Positions 1 through 12,465 of a stretch of 64,000 nucleotides of DNA are shown here, piece after piece (position 1 is the first letter of the stretch; each line of letters opens with the position of its first letter). Position numbers and translations under genes: made by a program. This stretch comes from Synaphobranchus kaupii (taxonomy: Eukaryota; Chordata; Actinopteri; Anguilliformes; Synaphobranchidae), in the NCBI GenBank assembly GCA_029718625.1, contig CM056385.1, positions 22,653,282 to 22,717,281 of the forward strand, in the 5' to 3' direction. The notes beneath the pieces are model-generated. The model was given only the letters and a program-made list of their open reading frames with translations, was not told where the DNA came from and ran no database searches.

Positions 1-1945
1 CGACTAGGCTGTGATATAAATACCAACATTCACTGCATGACTCGCGAGCGTTTGAAATCAAACCGGACTGGCTTCCCAGAGATGCGCTTTTAAGTATTGC
101 CTGATTAATAGGCTAATACACTGGACTTGATAATAAACCGCCTTACAGTAAATACAGGAATGTTAACAAACATTAACGTTAACAGTGGATTTGTTTCAGA
201 CTCCAAAGCGAAGTAGCCTACAATAAGTGCATATTGAAGGTCATTGACGCGACTACAAAGCAAATCCGACAATTCCTAGTTGGAAATGCAGCATTAGCAT
301 CAAGCACAAATACGATTTGCTGTTAACTCTGAATGCGCACCTGCATGACAAGATGCTTAATACTATTAGGCTAACGTTACAATGCACAAACACGGTCATA
401 TAGCCAAGTGTCTTTTGTATTTTTACAGACTACGCTGTGATTTCAATAACAACATTCAGTGCGTCAGTGGAACGAGCGTTTGGAATAAACGGACCGCCTT
501 CCCAGAGATGCGTTTTAAGTATTAGATGATTAATAGACTAATACACCACATAGACTACTCGACTTGATAATAAACCGCCTTACAGTAAATACATGAATGT
601 TAACAAACATACTTACAGTACATATGTTCCAACTGCAATACAGTTGCCTATATTGAGGTTACGTACCTCTATGTGGAGACATCGCGATTCTCGAATGAGG
701 CTACAGTAAACAAAATATCATGTGGAAAAACATCTAGATGTCTGTTTTAACCTGGGTGTTGCTTAATACTATTAGGCTAACGTTACAATGCACAAACACG
801 GTCATATAGCCAAGTGTCTTTTGTATTTTTACAGACTACGCTGTGATTTCAATAACAACATTCAGTGCGTCACTGGAACGAGCGTTTGGAATAAACGGAC
901 CGCCTTCCCAGAGATGGGCTTTAAGTATTACATGATTAATAGACTAATACACCACATAGACTACTCGACTTGATAATAAACCGCCTTACAGTAAATACAT
1001 GAATGTTACCAAACAGAACAGCACGTTTTCAGACCGGTGTTAAAACTGCAATCCGGACAAAAGGTAGCCTTGTAGGCTACGTTGTAAGATTACCTTACAA
1101 GTTCGCTACGGTTAGCCAAATACTATTTTCTACAGTATGACGCAGTCTTATTTTGTTTTAAATGTGCATGTACCTACCACTCGTGTATTATCTACATACA
1201 GCGTAGCACACATATAGCGTAGCATTTCTCATACAGTTGCCAATATTGAGCTTACGTACCTCTATGTGGAGACATCGCGATTCTGGAATGAGGCTACAGT
1301 AAACAAAATATCATGTGAAAAAACATCTAGATGTCTGTTTTAACCTGAGTGTTGCTTAATACTATTAGCCTAACGTTACAATGCAGGCAAGACAGATAAA
1401 AAACAGGCATTTGGCGGGTGCTTTTTCTATTTTTAGACTACGCTGTGATTTCAATAACAACATTCAGTGCGTCACTGGAACTCGCGAGAGCGTTTGGAAT
1501 AAACGGACTGCCTTCCCAGAGATGCGCTTTAAGTATTACATGGTTAATAGGCTAATACACTCAACTTGATAATAAACCGACTTTCAGTAAAGTTAACAGT
1601 AGGCTACAGCGCATGTTTTCAGTTCAAACTGCAATTCGGACAGGAGGCAGCCTGTATGCTACGTTCGAAGGTTACCTTACAAGTTCACTACGGTTACCCA
1701 AATATTATTTTCTACAGTATGAGGCAGTCTTAATTTGTTTTAAATGCGCATCTACCTACCAGTCGTGTATTATCCACATATAGTGTAGCATTTCTCGCTC
1801 GGTAAGGTCTTGTAGTATCCACATATCGCGCAGCATTTGTCGGTCGGTAAGACCTTCCATGGCCGCCATTACAAAGCGAAAAAAGGCAGGGAATGCAAAC
1901 TGTCACGTGACATGTCACATTGGCCAATCAGGGAATAGACCTAGT
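1..1945. repeat. Tandem ~600-bp satellite-like units, block A
   Basis: The same long unit recurs head to tail. Landmarks are 'cctatattgaggttacg' (about 645, with a variant near 1238), 'ctattaggctaacgttac' (about 363, 770, 1362) and 'acgctgtgatttcaataa' (about 432, 838, 1440). Spacing is about 600 bp, with one shorter ~406-bp unit that looks internally deleted. Copies differ by scattered substitutions and small indels. The first unit is cut by the window edge. A shorter internal duplication lies at about 1750-1850 ('tatccacatat'). Short open frames inside units are repeated by-products. The class is unknown: a local satellite or tandem copies of a transposon fragment. Confidence 0.8.
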
Positions 1946-2124
1946 GGCCAGGACATGCAATTACTGGCATTTTTACGTCTTAAAAGTATAATATCTCTAA
2001 AAGTATAAATGTTATGCATCCATAAAGTCATAGCAACATACTGCGAGTAGTACGCTAAAATGTACAGTTGGAATGGTTGTTCTATGTGGAAGCATGTAGG
2101 AGGAGATGCGTTCTCAAAATACCT

Positions 2125-2408
2125 ATAATAATAATAATAATAATAATAATATGAAGTATGAGTAAGAACAGTACTTGGGCTGCCTACAGCAGCCCAACTA
2201 ATAATAATAATAATAATAATATGAAGTATGAGTAGGAACAGTACTTGGGCTGCCTACAGCAGCCCAACTAATAATAATAATAATATGAAGTATGAGTAGG
2301 AACAGTACTTGGGCTGCCTACAGCAGCCCAACTAACTAATAATAATAATAATAATATGAAGTATGAGTAGGAACAGTACTTGGGCTGCCTACAGCAGCCC
2401 AACTAATA
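2125..2408. repeat. Stem-loop tandem array, four units
   Basis: Four copies of a 65-75 bp unit: a variable (AAT)n run, 'atgaagtatgagta', 'gaacagtacttgg', then a stem-loop with 9-bp arms (TTGGGCTGC / GCAGCCCAA) and loop ctaca, followed at once by CTAAT. A hairpin followed by CTRR and then T resembles Helitron 3' ends, although classical Helitrons keep about 10 nt between hairpin and CTRR. The class is inferred; the repetition and stem-loops are seen directly. Confidence 0.75.
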
Positions 2409-2945
2409 ATAACTAGAAAAGGTGCAATTACTAAAGTAATTGCAAGTTGGGCTGTAGCTACAACTTCAGGTCATGTGTGCACATGTCTGTTAACGTCAAT
2501 GTATTGAGAGTGGATTCTTGCGTGCTTCTTTTATGCTCCCGTCCATTCCCTTGTATTTGGTGCCCTCTGGTGGTCCAGTTAGATTTTGCAGTCTCTCGTG
2601 TCCCATGGTGGAGATCTCATTTTAGAGACGGGGAAGAAGCAGCGTTAATTAGGCTTTTTCCTCGCACACGTTGCTTAAAAGAACACGATTAAACATAGGT
2701 CTAAATAAGTATGGCAGCTACCATTTCAGTATATGAATGTGCATTTGTGGATTTATACAACCATACGTTTCCAAATGACGCATTTTGGCTACATTTGATT
2801 TCAGATGTTACACTGCGATATTATGAACAATGGGATATGTCCGTTAATATGACGCGGCAATTCATTTCACGCATCTAGATAAATGGTTGTGAATTAGCCT
2901 ACGTCTGATGCTGGCATGAATTCTTTCACAACCACATTATAGCAG
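2409..2945. other. Segment separating the two 600-bp blocks
   Basis: This stretch has no homology I can see to the flanking 600-bp units. It starts with a perfect 10-bp inverted repeat (TGCAATTACT, 2-nt loop, AGTAATTGCA) at 2423-2444 and 'agttgggctgtagctacaact' just after. An 81-codon open frame at 2447-2692 has no recognisable domain and no repeated-unit support, so I do not call it a gene. It may be the body of the element whose end forms the stem-loop arrays. Confidence 0.4.
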
Positions 2946-3850
2946 TCTACAGCTACAGTTGCCTATATTGAGGTTACGTAGCTCTATGTGGAGACATCGG
3001 GCACATCGCGATTCTAGAATAAGGCTACAGTAAACAAAATATCATGTGAAAAAACTTCTAGATGTCGGTTTTAACCTGGGTGTTGCTTAATACTATTAGG
3101 CTAACGTTACAATGCAGGCAAGACAGATAAAACACGGTAATATAGCCGAGTGTTTTTTCTTTTTAAAACAGACTAGGCTGTGATATAAATACCAACATTC
3201 ACTGCATCACTCGCGAGAGCATTTGTAATCAAACCGGACTGGCTTCCCAGAGATGCGCTTTAACTATTACATGATTAATAGGCTAATACACTCAACTTGA
3301 TAATAAACCGACTTACAGTAAATACAGGAATGTTAACAAACAGAACAGCTTTTTTTCAGAGCGATGTGAACACTGCAAATGCGAACAGCATACAGCCTGT
3401 AGGCTACGTTTTAAGGTTACCTTACAAGTTCGCTACGGTTAGCCAAATATTATTTTCTACAGAATAACGCAGTCTTATTTTGTTTTAAATGTGCATCTAC
3501 CTACCACTCGTGTACCATCCACATATAGCATAGCATTTCTCGCTCGGTAAGGTCGTGTATTATCCACATATAGCGTAGCATGTCTCATACAGTTGCCTAT
3601 ATTGAGGTTACGTACCTCTATGTGGAGACATCGCGATTCTGGAATGAGGCTACAGTAAACAAAATATCATGTGAAAAAACATCTAGATGTCGGTTTTAAC
3701 CTGGGTGTTGCTTAATACTATTAGCCTAACGCTACAATGCAGGCAAGACAGATAAAAAACAGGCATTTGGCGGGTGTTTTTTCTATTTTTACAGACTACG
3801 CTGTGATTCCAATATCAACATTCAGTGCGTCACTGGAACTCGCAAGAGTG
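2946..3850. repeat. Tandem ~600-bp units, block B
   Basis: One complete and one partial copy of the block A unit, with landmarks at about 2958 and 3592 ('cctatattgaggttacg') and about 3092 and 3718 ('ctatta...aacg'). The last copy stops abruptly after 'actcgcaagagtgtt', and the second stem-loop array starts at that point. This marks an insertion or replacement junction. Confidence 0.75.
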
Positions 3851-4036
3851 TTAATATGAAGTATGAGTAGGAACATTACTTGGGCTGCCTACAGCAGCCC
3901 AACTAATAATAATATGAAGTATGAGTAAGAACAGTACTTGGGCTGCCTACAGCAGCCCAACTAATAACTAATAATAATATGAAGTATGAGTAGGAACAAT
4001 ACTTGGGCTGCCTACAGCAGCCCAACTAATAATAAT
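3851..4036. repeat. Stem-loop tandem array, three units
   Basis: Three more copies of the unit seen at 2125-2408, each ending in TTGGGCTGC-ctaca-GCAGCCCAA followed by CTAAT. They begin exactly where a 600-bp unit is truncated. Confidence 0.75.
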
Positions 4037-4093
4037 AATAATAAAAAATAAAAAGTTTATGAAGGGCATGTTGGCCAATCATAGAAAAGGGGC

Positions 4094-4193
4094 AGAGGCT
4101 CAGCCTCTATAGCCACTCCCCTCTGCACGTCACTGCTCACACATTCACTGTGATGCCCTCTGCACGTCACTGATCACACATTCACTCTGTTAA
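4094..4193. repeat. Small hairpin and 38-bp tandem duplication
   Basis: A perfect 7-bp hairpin (AGAGGCT-c-AGCCTCT) at 4094-4108 is followed by two tandem 38-bp copies starting at 4118 and 4156 ('ccctctgcacgtcactg'). I see no function. Confidence 0.6.
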
Positions 4194-4199
4194 TGGACT

Positions 4200-7100
4200 T
4201 GAATGAAGACCTGATTTTATGATATTATTTTTCTGTAATGCTACTGTACATTTTTCTAAGATTTAACCAATAAGAATCCATCCCAATAATTGATAAGCAA
4301 GTTTGAGCTTGAGGCACATATCTGATTTGGTACTATAATTTCCAGACTATGAACAATTGTGTTTACTAAAGAAGAAGCATGATTACTTTATTTGAAAGGT
4401 CTTTATTACCATTTCATGATGGGAATTCACACTTTTTTTTTTAAAGTACATAACTAAAATGTGACCAGGGGTCATTCTTCTTAAAAGGTGAAAACACGAT
4501 GTATTGAAGTGGGAATGGATGAGGTCGTTATTCATGTTAATATCAACTAGCCTGTGCTGAAAAGGTTTCATATTTCATTTCTCACATTTGTCTAGAACTG
4601 ATACTCTTTGTCCTCCAAAGCATTTCTATTATAGTTTTTTATACCATGGTTATCCATGATTTGTAATACATTTGCCTCAAATTTGAAAAAGCCAATTGTG
4701 TCTGTCAATTTCAACACTGCGACATCCCACCGACCTTCGCTTCTTCACTCTGCAGTCCGCCAGTTTAGCTGCACAGTCAATGTCTTGGAAGAATAAACTT
4801 CATGAGCAGTTGGTACAGTCAGACTACAGGTTCCCAATTGACAAGAGAAGTTGGCAGTTATGATGAGACTAGGAAAGTTCTGCGGACAGGGTCTGAGGTA
4901 ATGCAGAGCTGGAAGCATCACGGTCACAGCTGTGGTTGCGGTCATTGGCTCCATCGGCCACGTTGATTAGCCCGTACATGTTGAAGGCAGTAACTGGCTC
5001 CCGTTGGAGCCTAATTCCTAATGACAGAATTGTGCCAGAAAGAAAGAAGCCTGGAAAATATGTCTGGAGGTGAGTGGCCTGTTTTAAGCAAAGAGTGGAC
5101 CTGTACTTCAGAAAAGCTGCGGTGGTGTGGTATCAGATCACAGACAGGAAATATCCCAGTGTAGCTGTGACTCCTTGTTCCCCTACTCCCGCAGACGCAG
5201 TCAAGATATACCCCGCATGAACTTCTACTGCGTGTGTTTTTTTAACTCCACAAAGAAACACCAGCTGTGCCTCAGCGATGTTTTGGAGTTGCCACGGAGA
5301 TGTCGCTATTCGCGTGGAAGTAGTAGTCGCAATAGTCTGTGGGAGCACAAACACTGATTTTACCAACGCTGTTGAGCAGTCGGTCAGCACACAATCATCT
5401 GCTTCTCCCCCAACCCGTAACCCATCAGACAATCGTCAGCTGAACTCCATAAATAAATGACCTGACCTATGGCTCACTCCAGACTACATATCTCTCTCTC
5501 TCTCTCTCTCTGTCTCTCTCACACACAGACGCTCGCTCTCTAGCTCTCCCCCATCCCTCTCTCTACCTCTATGTCAGTACTAGTACTGAACTAAATAGCA
5601 ATGAACAGATTGTGAAAAGTGACAGTAACAATAATGTAATGATACAGAAAGGTAATGCAAAATATTACATATATATTCATCATATATTGTTATTGTTATT
5701 AATATTGATAAATTAACACATTCATGGTTTTATAGTTTAGGAGCATGTATTCCTTTTTCACCAATAGAGGTTTATGTATCTCTGTCTTATTCTGTTCACA
5801 GAGATTTTTGATGAAGACTGCTCCCCTATTGTTATTATTACCATGGACATGAACATCCATGAGCTCAGAGCTTTATTTCGATTCCTCTCGTCGAGCTGAC
5901 ATAATACCACGAGCTTTGTGGTCTGGGAATACAGCTACACTGCACGGCAGGCACATCCATGCATGCCTGTGTACCGTGATGCATGCAGTTGTGGAATTCT
6001 GAAGCAGAAACAATGACATATGATTGCATAATTTTGCTAAAATATGTTTGCCCATAGACTATAATTAGAAGAATATCTGTAAGAGCTTTTCCAATTTTTC
6101 TTCAACCTCCCCAATGGTCATCAAATTAAATGTAAACCAAAGACTTCTTGAGCTGGCGTGAGCAGTCAACCTCATCATGACCACTGGGTGGCAGCAGTGA
6201 GCTTTTTGTTTGGATTTCGTGGTCCTCCAGAGTTTGCGGCCCTTGTCATATGACAGATGATTACTTAATGCATCTTGAGAGTCCTTAAATGGCCCTCTGT
6301 CGCCCACTCTTCCCGGAGAGTTTCAGGATGGAATTCATAGTGTGATTTCGATGTCTCTTTTTGTTGGGTGCTTGGCTTAGGCTGGTTGGTGGAAGATCAT
6401 TATTTTGTACCTGAAAATAAAATTTGATTGAGGTGAGAGAAGAATATTTTTCAAAATGTTAAAATCCATCCATCCATTGTCTAACCCACTTATTCCTGGT
6501 CAGGGGCGTGGGGGGAGGCTGGAGCCTATCCCAGCATGCATTGGGCGAGAGGCAGGAATATCCCCTGGAAAGGTCGCCAATCCATCACAGGGCACACACA
6601 CCATACACTCACACAAACATACCTACAGGCAATTTAGCCCAACTTAGATCCACCACTATCCTCTACACCACCATGCTGCCCGAGTGTTAATACAATGTTC
6701 ATATTCAGAAAAAATAGGTGTGGTTTTGTACAATTTGAGATTTGTTTGTTAATCAAGAAGACAGCATTGAACCTATAGCAACGGATAGATTGGAACAATG
6801 ATTTAAAAGCAATGTTAGAACAGTAAAGCTCAACAGAGTAAAGAGTAGCGGAGAACAGCAAAACAACAGCGGAGTAAAGAACGTCATGGAGCCGTGAAAG
6901 GAAAGAGCCGCTGCTACAACGTGATGGTAAGTGCCTGCTTCAGGACACGCTGTCTGATGGCGCCCTGCAAAAATTAAATCATTACATAAGCTGCACCCAC
7001 TTGACAAAGGGAGATAAAAGATAAACCATGGATGCCAGGATGCTCATCCAAGAAGAGCCTTCAGAACCTGTCAAGAGTCCACCTGACATGCACTACCAAT

Positions 7101-8300
7101 CAATACCATTCAGCCAGGGGCATTGGTAGAAGGATTGTGGTTCTAGACCAGAGTGGAGGATACCCACAACCTGTTGAGTTAGCGCAGTTTTACAGATTTT
7201 ACATGGGGAATTTTAACTGAGCACATCAATTTCCCAAATGATTCGCCCCTCTAAAACCTACTCCAATAGTACCTAATATTAGACTACCTGCCTCTTTACC
7301 CTATGCAGTGAAGCTGTATCTTCTCTCTCCCCTACAGTATGGCATAAAAAGGTCACCCAGTGGAGGTTAGAAGGTACCCAGAATGAGGACAAACATGGAT
7401 TGCATTCTTACTTCCCAGCTAAAAGTAATCAATGTCCACATGTAGAGAGAGAGAGAGAGAAATAGTGTGTGATATACAATGAGAGAGAAATAGATTAAGA
7501 AAGAAAAAGAAGCAGCCATTAGAGGCTGATTGAGACTGTCAGAATCATTAAAGGCCCTCAACGACTGCTGTTATCAGAATAACTGTCACTCATTATCAGC
7601 CACAGGTCTTGAAGGAGAGCCTCACAGCCTAATTGATGTAATGCTGTGGTTCAACGAAGCAGAGAGAGGATGTCATTTTACCATTAGTTCTGTTAAAGTG
7701 GTTCAAACGTGGCCAACAGAAGGCATGGGAAAAGAACAATGATGAGCACATAAGCGAGCACATACCGCATATTATTTATCTCTCTGTCAATTCTGTTGAC
7801 TCGGGGTACATAATAAATGGTGTGCGTCAGCCTGTGCCTTTATCATAGTCCTTTTTTCAATTAGACTTTTCACAGTATTTTTCACATTATTGAAGACATC
7901 CATCCAAAACGGAGCTCAGAGACGGATGACTGGACACAAGCCTCCTTTGTTTGCAGTTAATAGCTCAGGGAGCCATTTCTGCTGGTGCTTTGTGATCAGT
8001 GGTTGAGCTCACTCTTGAGTCAGGTGTTACCCTGTGTCATGTCAATCTTGATAAGTTGACTGTATAATTAAAGGCTGATAATCCTCCCCCTTTTTTCATT
8101 TTGTCCTCTTCTTGCCGCTGCTTCTCTACACACTGTAATCCACCACCTGAGCTATTCAGCCGTTGTGTTGGAGGAGCAAACTTGCGCAGTTGGTGCAGGC
8201 AGACTGAAAGTACCTGATTGGCCAGAAGAGTTGATGGAGAGGTGGGCGTGACCTGGCCAATGGAAATGTCTCAGAGTCTCCGCCCCTTCTCTGAGTGTCA
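4200..8300. other. Non-coding 5' flank of camk2a
   Basis: No exon, RNA gene or convincing protein is visible here. A ~70-bp stretch around 4775-4850 is clearly related to 8165-8235 (both contain 'gcagttggt.cag.cagact'), so it is a dispersed repeat of unknown class. Other contents are a CT-rich run at 5490-5520, a SINE tail at 6465-6640 and a GA run at 7445-7460. Open frames of 60-99 codons, some overlapping on opposite strands at 5127-5460, show no recognisable domain. Confidence 0.5.
6465..6645 (-). mobile_element. SINE-like tail with ATGG repeat
   Basis: Read on the minus strand this is the common fish sequence 'cccaatgcatgctgggat' followed by 'ggctccag' and a short (ATGG)n tail (plus strand 'aatccatccatccattg'). 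The related copy at 24297-24430 has a clear target duplication. The head (tRNA-like part) is missing here but is present in the copy at 53458-53618. It is probably mobilised by a LINE with a GATG-type tail. Confidence 0.7.
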
Positions 8301-8312
8301 ACTTATATAAAT

Positions 8313-8588
8313 CAGGGGGTAGGCAACCCTGGTCACGGAGTAGCAGTGATGTTTCTGGCTTTTTGAGTTTGATGGCTTATTAAAAGGCTATTCATGAATA
8401 TTCACAGTCCAAATGGTGAAATTCTGAGTATGTTTCCAGCACATGGCCACCTGTGTTTATTAACCCCTTCTCTAGCACCACCTTTTTTGACTCACATTGT
8501 GAGTTTTAGCACTTTCAAGTGGTATATTGTGCGATCAGATTATTTAAAAGTTTCTTACTATTTCCTATTTAAAATTTGCCTACCCCTG
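8313..8588. mobile_element. hAT-like MITE (probable)
   Basis: The left end starts CAGGGGGTAGGCAACCC and the right end reads TTGCCTACCCCTG, giving about 12 bp of terminal inverted repeat typical of fish hAT MITEs. The flanking 8-mers (atataaat and tttagcat) do not match, so either the duplication has decayed or one end is misjudged. A TATA-like stretch with a CCAAT motif and GC box ends at its left border. Confidence 0.45.
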
Positions 8589-9001
8589 TTTAGCATTCTT
8601 CTCTTAGAACCTAAAGTAAATGAAAAAGTGACATAAAGCACAATATGGTCTTGTCTTGTCTGTTTTAACAGGAAGTGTCATCAATTTCAATTTAGTGGAG
8701 AATAAATACAATAAATCACGGGTGAAGTAAAAAGTGAAGATAGACGGTTGGATGATTTACAAAGAGAAACCACAGCTGTTCATGTGGTGTGAAGGGATAC
8801 TGAACAAATCTTATCCATTTCTGACTGAAGCAGCATTGGCCCAACTATCTGACTATAGCTCTGCTCTCTGTGTATTGACAGTATTTCATGTAGAGAGTAC
8901 ACAGGATTAGCTGAAGTGAAGTCCTCTAGCAGCACATCCCTGGAAAGATGTATTTATTTACAGGTATTTATTTCATTATTTATTGCCATGATTGAAATCT
9001 C

Positions 9002-9002
<1 letters not shown>

Positions 9003-9045
<43 letters not shown>
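9003..9045. repeat. (GA)n microsatellite
   Basis: About 21 uninterrupted GA units. It creates spurious Arg-Glu open frames. Confidence 0.95.
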
Positions 9046-9047
<2 letters not shown>

Positions 9048-10204
9048 CATTTATCCTGTCTCCCACTTCCTTTTTTTTGTTCTTTTTTGTCAAATGTTTC
9101 CCAGTGGGTGGGTGGAGATGTGGGCTGCATTGCAGTTAACGCCTGATGGTAGCATTAATGCTACACTCCTCTCTCCCAAGTTGAACAGAAGCTTAATGGA
9201 CGAGACGAGTGTGCGGGGTTATTGCATCGCCCCAGGGGGCAGTGTGCCGGTGGGGGTAGGGATGCGCGGTAGGGTGTGGCAGGATGGTCCCCTGGCTATC
9301 TGAAGACAGAGCTCAGAGCAACCAGACAAACACTCTGATCCAAGAAGGGGGGTGGGGTGCTAAATGGAGGATAAGTGGTGAAATCTCAGTAAAATCAGCC
9401 TGGCATGGCTCCAGCTCCCGTCAGTCCAGGCTCTGGCTTTGCCTTCCCTTCAGTCCCTCTGCAGATTGTCCCACACTGAGCGTTTAAAAAAGGCCCACGC
9501 AGCGGGGGAATGACAGTAATGGTTCAGAGTGGCAGTTTGTTTAACAGTCTCTGGAAACGGCGGTTATGTTTGAACCCAAAGTTACCTGTCAGACAAAGGA
9601 GCGTTCCGCTGATGCGCTGCCCATTAGCTGGGCTGCTAGAGAAACGACCAGGAGAAATAAAAGTCACTTTATCTGGGATTGAATTCTATCAAACTGCAGA
9701 GATTCAAAAATAATAAACAGAGAGAGCAAGAGAGAGATAGAGAGAAAGAGAGATTGATAAAAAGAAGCAACCATTAGAAACATGAGTCCATGAATCCATT
9801 TGGAAACTATAGCTCCTTCTCTTTTCCATGGTGCCAGCAGAATCGAACGTGGCCAATGTGTGAACAGGCAGATTTCTCATCTCTTAATAAATAAATGGCA
9901 GTGATCCCCCACATCAGAAGAACATTTTTCATTTCTGCACATCACCAAGGCAACAGCCTAGCTATAAAGGAGTGGTTACCAAGGAAATTAATCCAAAATA
10001 ATCTTTTATTGGCTGTTGCCGGGATAAATGTAGCTGAAACCTGTATACTGTGAATATGAGTTTCTGCATGTGTGTGTGAGCATGTGCATGTGAATGTGTG
10101 CATTTGTGTATGTGAGTGTGTGTTGATGTAAGAGTGCAACTGTGAGCCAGAAATGAGTGTGTGGAGAGGGGATGCAGTTGCCATGACGACGGGGGCTGAG
10201 TATT

Positions 10205-10469
10205 CAAAAGCCAGGGCTGATCAGGATTGGAGGAGAGAGGCGCGTGGGCGGGGCAAACCTGTATCTCAGCATCCCGCCCTCTCCTGTCTCCCGCTCCCCC
10301 CGCCCCCCCCACCTCCTTACCACTTGCACTCCGGAGATCGGGGAGAGCGATAGAGGCACCGTGCTCAGAGCTAGACTTCCACAGCCCCGCCAACCGCCTC
10401 CTCCCGCGGAACCACACCAACCACACCAAAACCACTCCGATCCAGAGCCTCCTCGCCTCTGATCCAGGC
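10205..10469 (+). promoter_or_regulatory. camk2a proximal promoter and 5' UTR
   Basis: GC-rich sequence directly upstream of the start codon, in contrast to the AT-rich flank. It contains an inverted CCAAT box (ATTGG at about 10226-10230), a GC box (GGGCGGGG at about 10246-10253) and pyrimidine/C-rich stretches at 10275-10320. No TATA box is visible at a suitable distance, which fits a TATA-less promoter. There is no ATG between about 10190 and 10469, so no upstream AUG precedes the kinase start. The transcription start site cannot be placed from sequence alone. Confidence 0.6.
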
Positions 10470-10531
10470 ATGGCCACCATCACCTGCACCCGTTTCACTG
10501 AGGAGTACCAGCTTTTCGAAGAACTGGGCAA
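10470..10531 (+). CDS. camk2a: CaMKII alpha, exon 1 (coding part)
   Basis: This exon encodes the N-terminus of calcium/calmodulin-dependent protein kinase II alpha, a Ser/Thr kinase of neurons that assembles into ~12-subunit holoenzymes and drives synaptic plasticity. The 20 complete codons plus two bases read MATITCTRFTEEYQLFEELG then AA|, the alpha-type N-terminus; beta, gamma and delta differ in the first residues. The start ATG has purine (G) at -3 and G at +4. The exon ends in phase 2 (AA|G) at a strong donor, GTAAGT, at 10532. It covers the segment leading into the Gly-rich ATP loop. The promoter lies directly upstream and exon 2 follows after 3.9 kb. Isoform identity is from remembered family sequences and is strong. 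Confidence 0.95.
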
Positions 10532-12396
10532 GTAAGTTACTATCACTGGCTACTTTACTTCTGGCGTGATACAGAGAGCGACACAGGTGAGAAAGCAACA
10601 AGGCGTTAGGGTTTGATGCTGGAAGCTGACTGTATCCCAGAAAGAAAAAAAAAGTATTTGTCAGGTCTTTGTTCTGTCAAGATTAGTAGCACATTTCTGC
10701 AGGGGATTAAGCAGGGAGCACTGATTGGATTCATAATCAGAATATTAAATAAAGTTGCCTCGGAACAGAAACATTTTTTTTCCAGGCCACGAGGTTGTAC
10801 AAGCTTATGCACGAAAGAAAGGAGGCATGGTTTTGAGAAAATGGAAGGAGAGAGACAAAGAGAGTGAGCATGTGTGTCTGTTTGTGAGTCTCTGTGTGTG
10901 TGTGTGTGTGTGTGTGTGCGAGACAGAGCGAGAGAGAGAGAGAGAGTAAATGATTGTGACAGACTGGCGGGAAGAGTCAGATAAAAACAGAGAGACTGAA
11001 AGGTAGAGTGACACGAGAGGGGAGGCGGGCTGATCGCAGCATTTTGTGAACGTGGGAACAGGTGTACTCTCAAACCAAGGAATTAAAGTCCCTCTCTCTC
11101 ACAGAAGGGATATAGATGTGGGGATGCGCGGACCTAATCGAGTTCAGCGTTAGCGAGCTACCTCACTTAAACACATTTGATTTCACTTGATTCATTGCAA
11201 GGAAGAGGGATAATTAATAAATTGTCATAAGCATTGGAATATTTTCAGCGTACAATCAGCATTGTGTGTGTGTGTGTGTGGGGGGGGGGGTCATGCTGTC
11301 AGATGCACCCCCCAGGCCCAGTTGCCGGCTCACTGGAGTGGAATGAAGCGAGGAGGCAGGACTTTAATATTTGATGTCTTGTGGTGTGGAATACGTTCCT
11401 CTCTGACCCGAATCAGGCTGGTTTTCTTATATCTCATGTTCTCTTTCAGATATGTCGGTTCCTTTTGGCAGCAATTGTACCAGAAGATAATCTCTGGTCA
11501 TTTCAGGATTAAGCACTTGCTAATTTAAAAAAAAAGGAAAAAAATGGCCGTACAGATGTGCTTTCACTGCAATCAAAAGTTAATGGAACTGTCATAGTGC
11601 GTCAGCATGCCACCAGGCTTAACCTGAATGAATTACTCTGTGATCTGCGTGCTGATGCAGGGGTATATCATGGATAACAAACGTCAGTGTGTGGGTGGGA
11701 AATATTGAGTATGTTAATGTATGTCGGTGTGAGGCGTGATTGTGTGTTTGTGTATAGATGTGTTTTTGCGTGTGTGTGAATGTATCAGAGTGTATGCACC
11801 TATGTGTATGCCTGTGTGTGAGTGTGCTAGGGCATCGTGTATGTGTGTCCATTTGTGTGTGTATGTGCATATCTGTCTATATCGAACACATACAAGCTGT
11901 AGTAGCTATAATTTCATCAATTGTTGCCCCGCCCCCCCATCCCCATCCCTTGCAGTAGAAAGCCGAAATCACCTCAACAATCTCATCACTGAAACAGTGA
12001 GCGAGAGAGTGAGCGGGCGAGAGAGTGACCTCTGACCCCATTGGCTCCTGGCCCTCGCTCCTCCCGCACACATTTCCCAGAGAGAACTGCTTATATAATC
12101 CTGTCAAGTACAGTGCTAATCCCACACTCCAGTGTGCAAATATTTAATAATTCAATGTCTACTGTACCAGCTCCTATCTGACGCAAGGATCTCAGCCTCC
12201 TCTGCGTTCTCTCGCCATACAAACTCTCCTCCTAGGGGGAATTACAGTGAATGCATTTCAAATTCAGCAATGATGATATTGGGTTAAAAAATGCAGTGGA
12301 GTAAAAGGATCAATTAAAACAAACCCACACAGGGTTTATTCATTTGTCACACCCACACCTACACATACATAACTGAATAAAATTGTGGGGGATGTA

Positions 12397-12434
<38 letters not shown>

Positions 12435-12465
12435 CAGTATACTGTGTTTGATATTTCTTCAAAAT

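Noticed and set aside
5127..5460. Overlapping frames of 76, 99 and 60 codons on both strands
   Set aside because: No recognisable domain, no splice-supported context, and frames on both strands of the same DNA argue against coding.
8230..8312. GC box, CCAAT and TATA-like promoter signature
   Set aside because: It directly abuts the left end of a probable hAT MITE and lies 2.2 kb from the gene start. The CpG-rich 10205-10469 region fits better as the camk2a promoter.
10606..11073. 155-codon minus-strand frame in intron 1
   Set aside because: Its Ser/Leu and Thr-His runs are encoded by GA and GT microsatellites; no domain.
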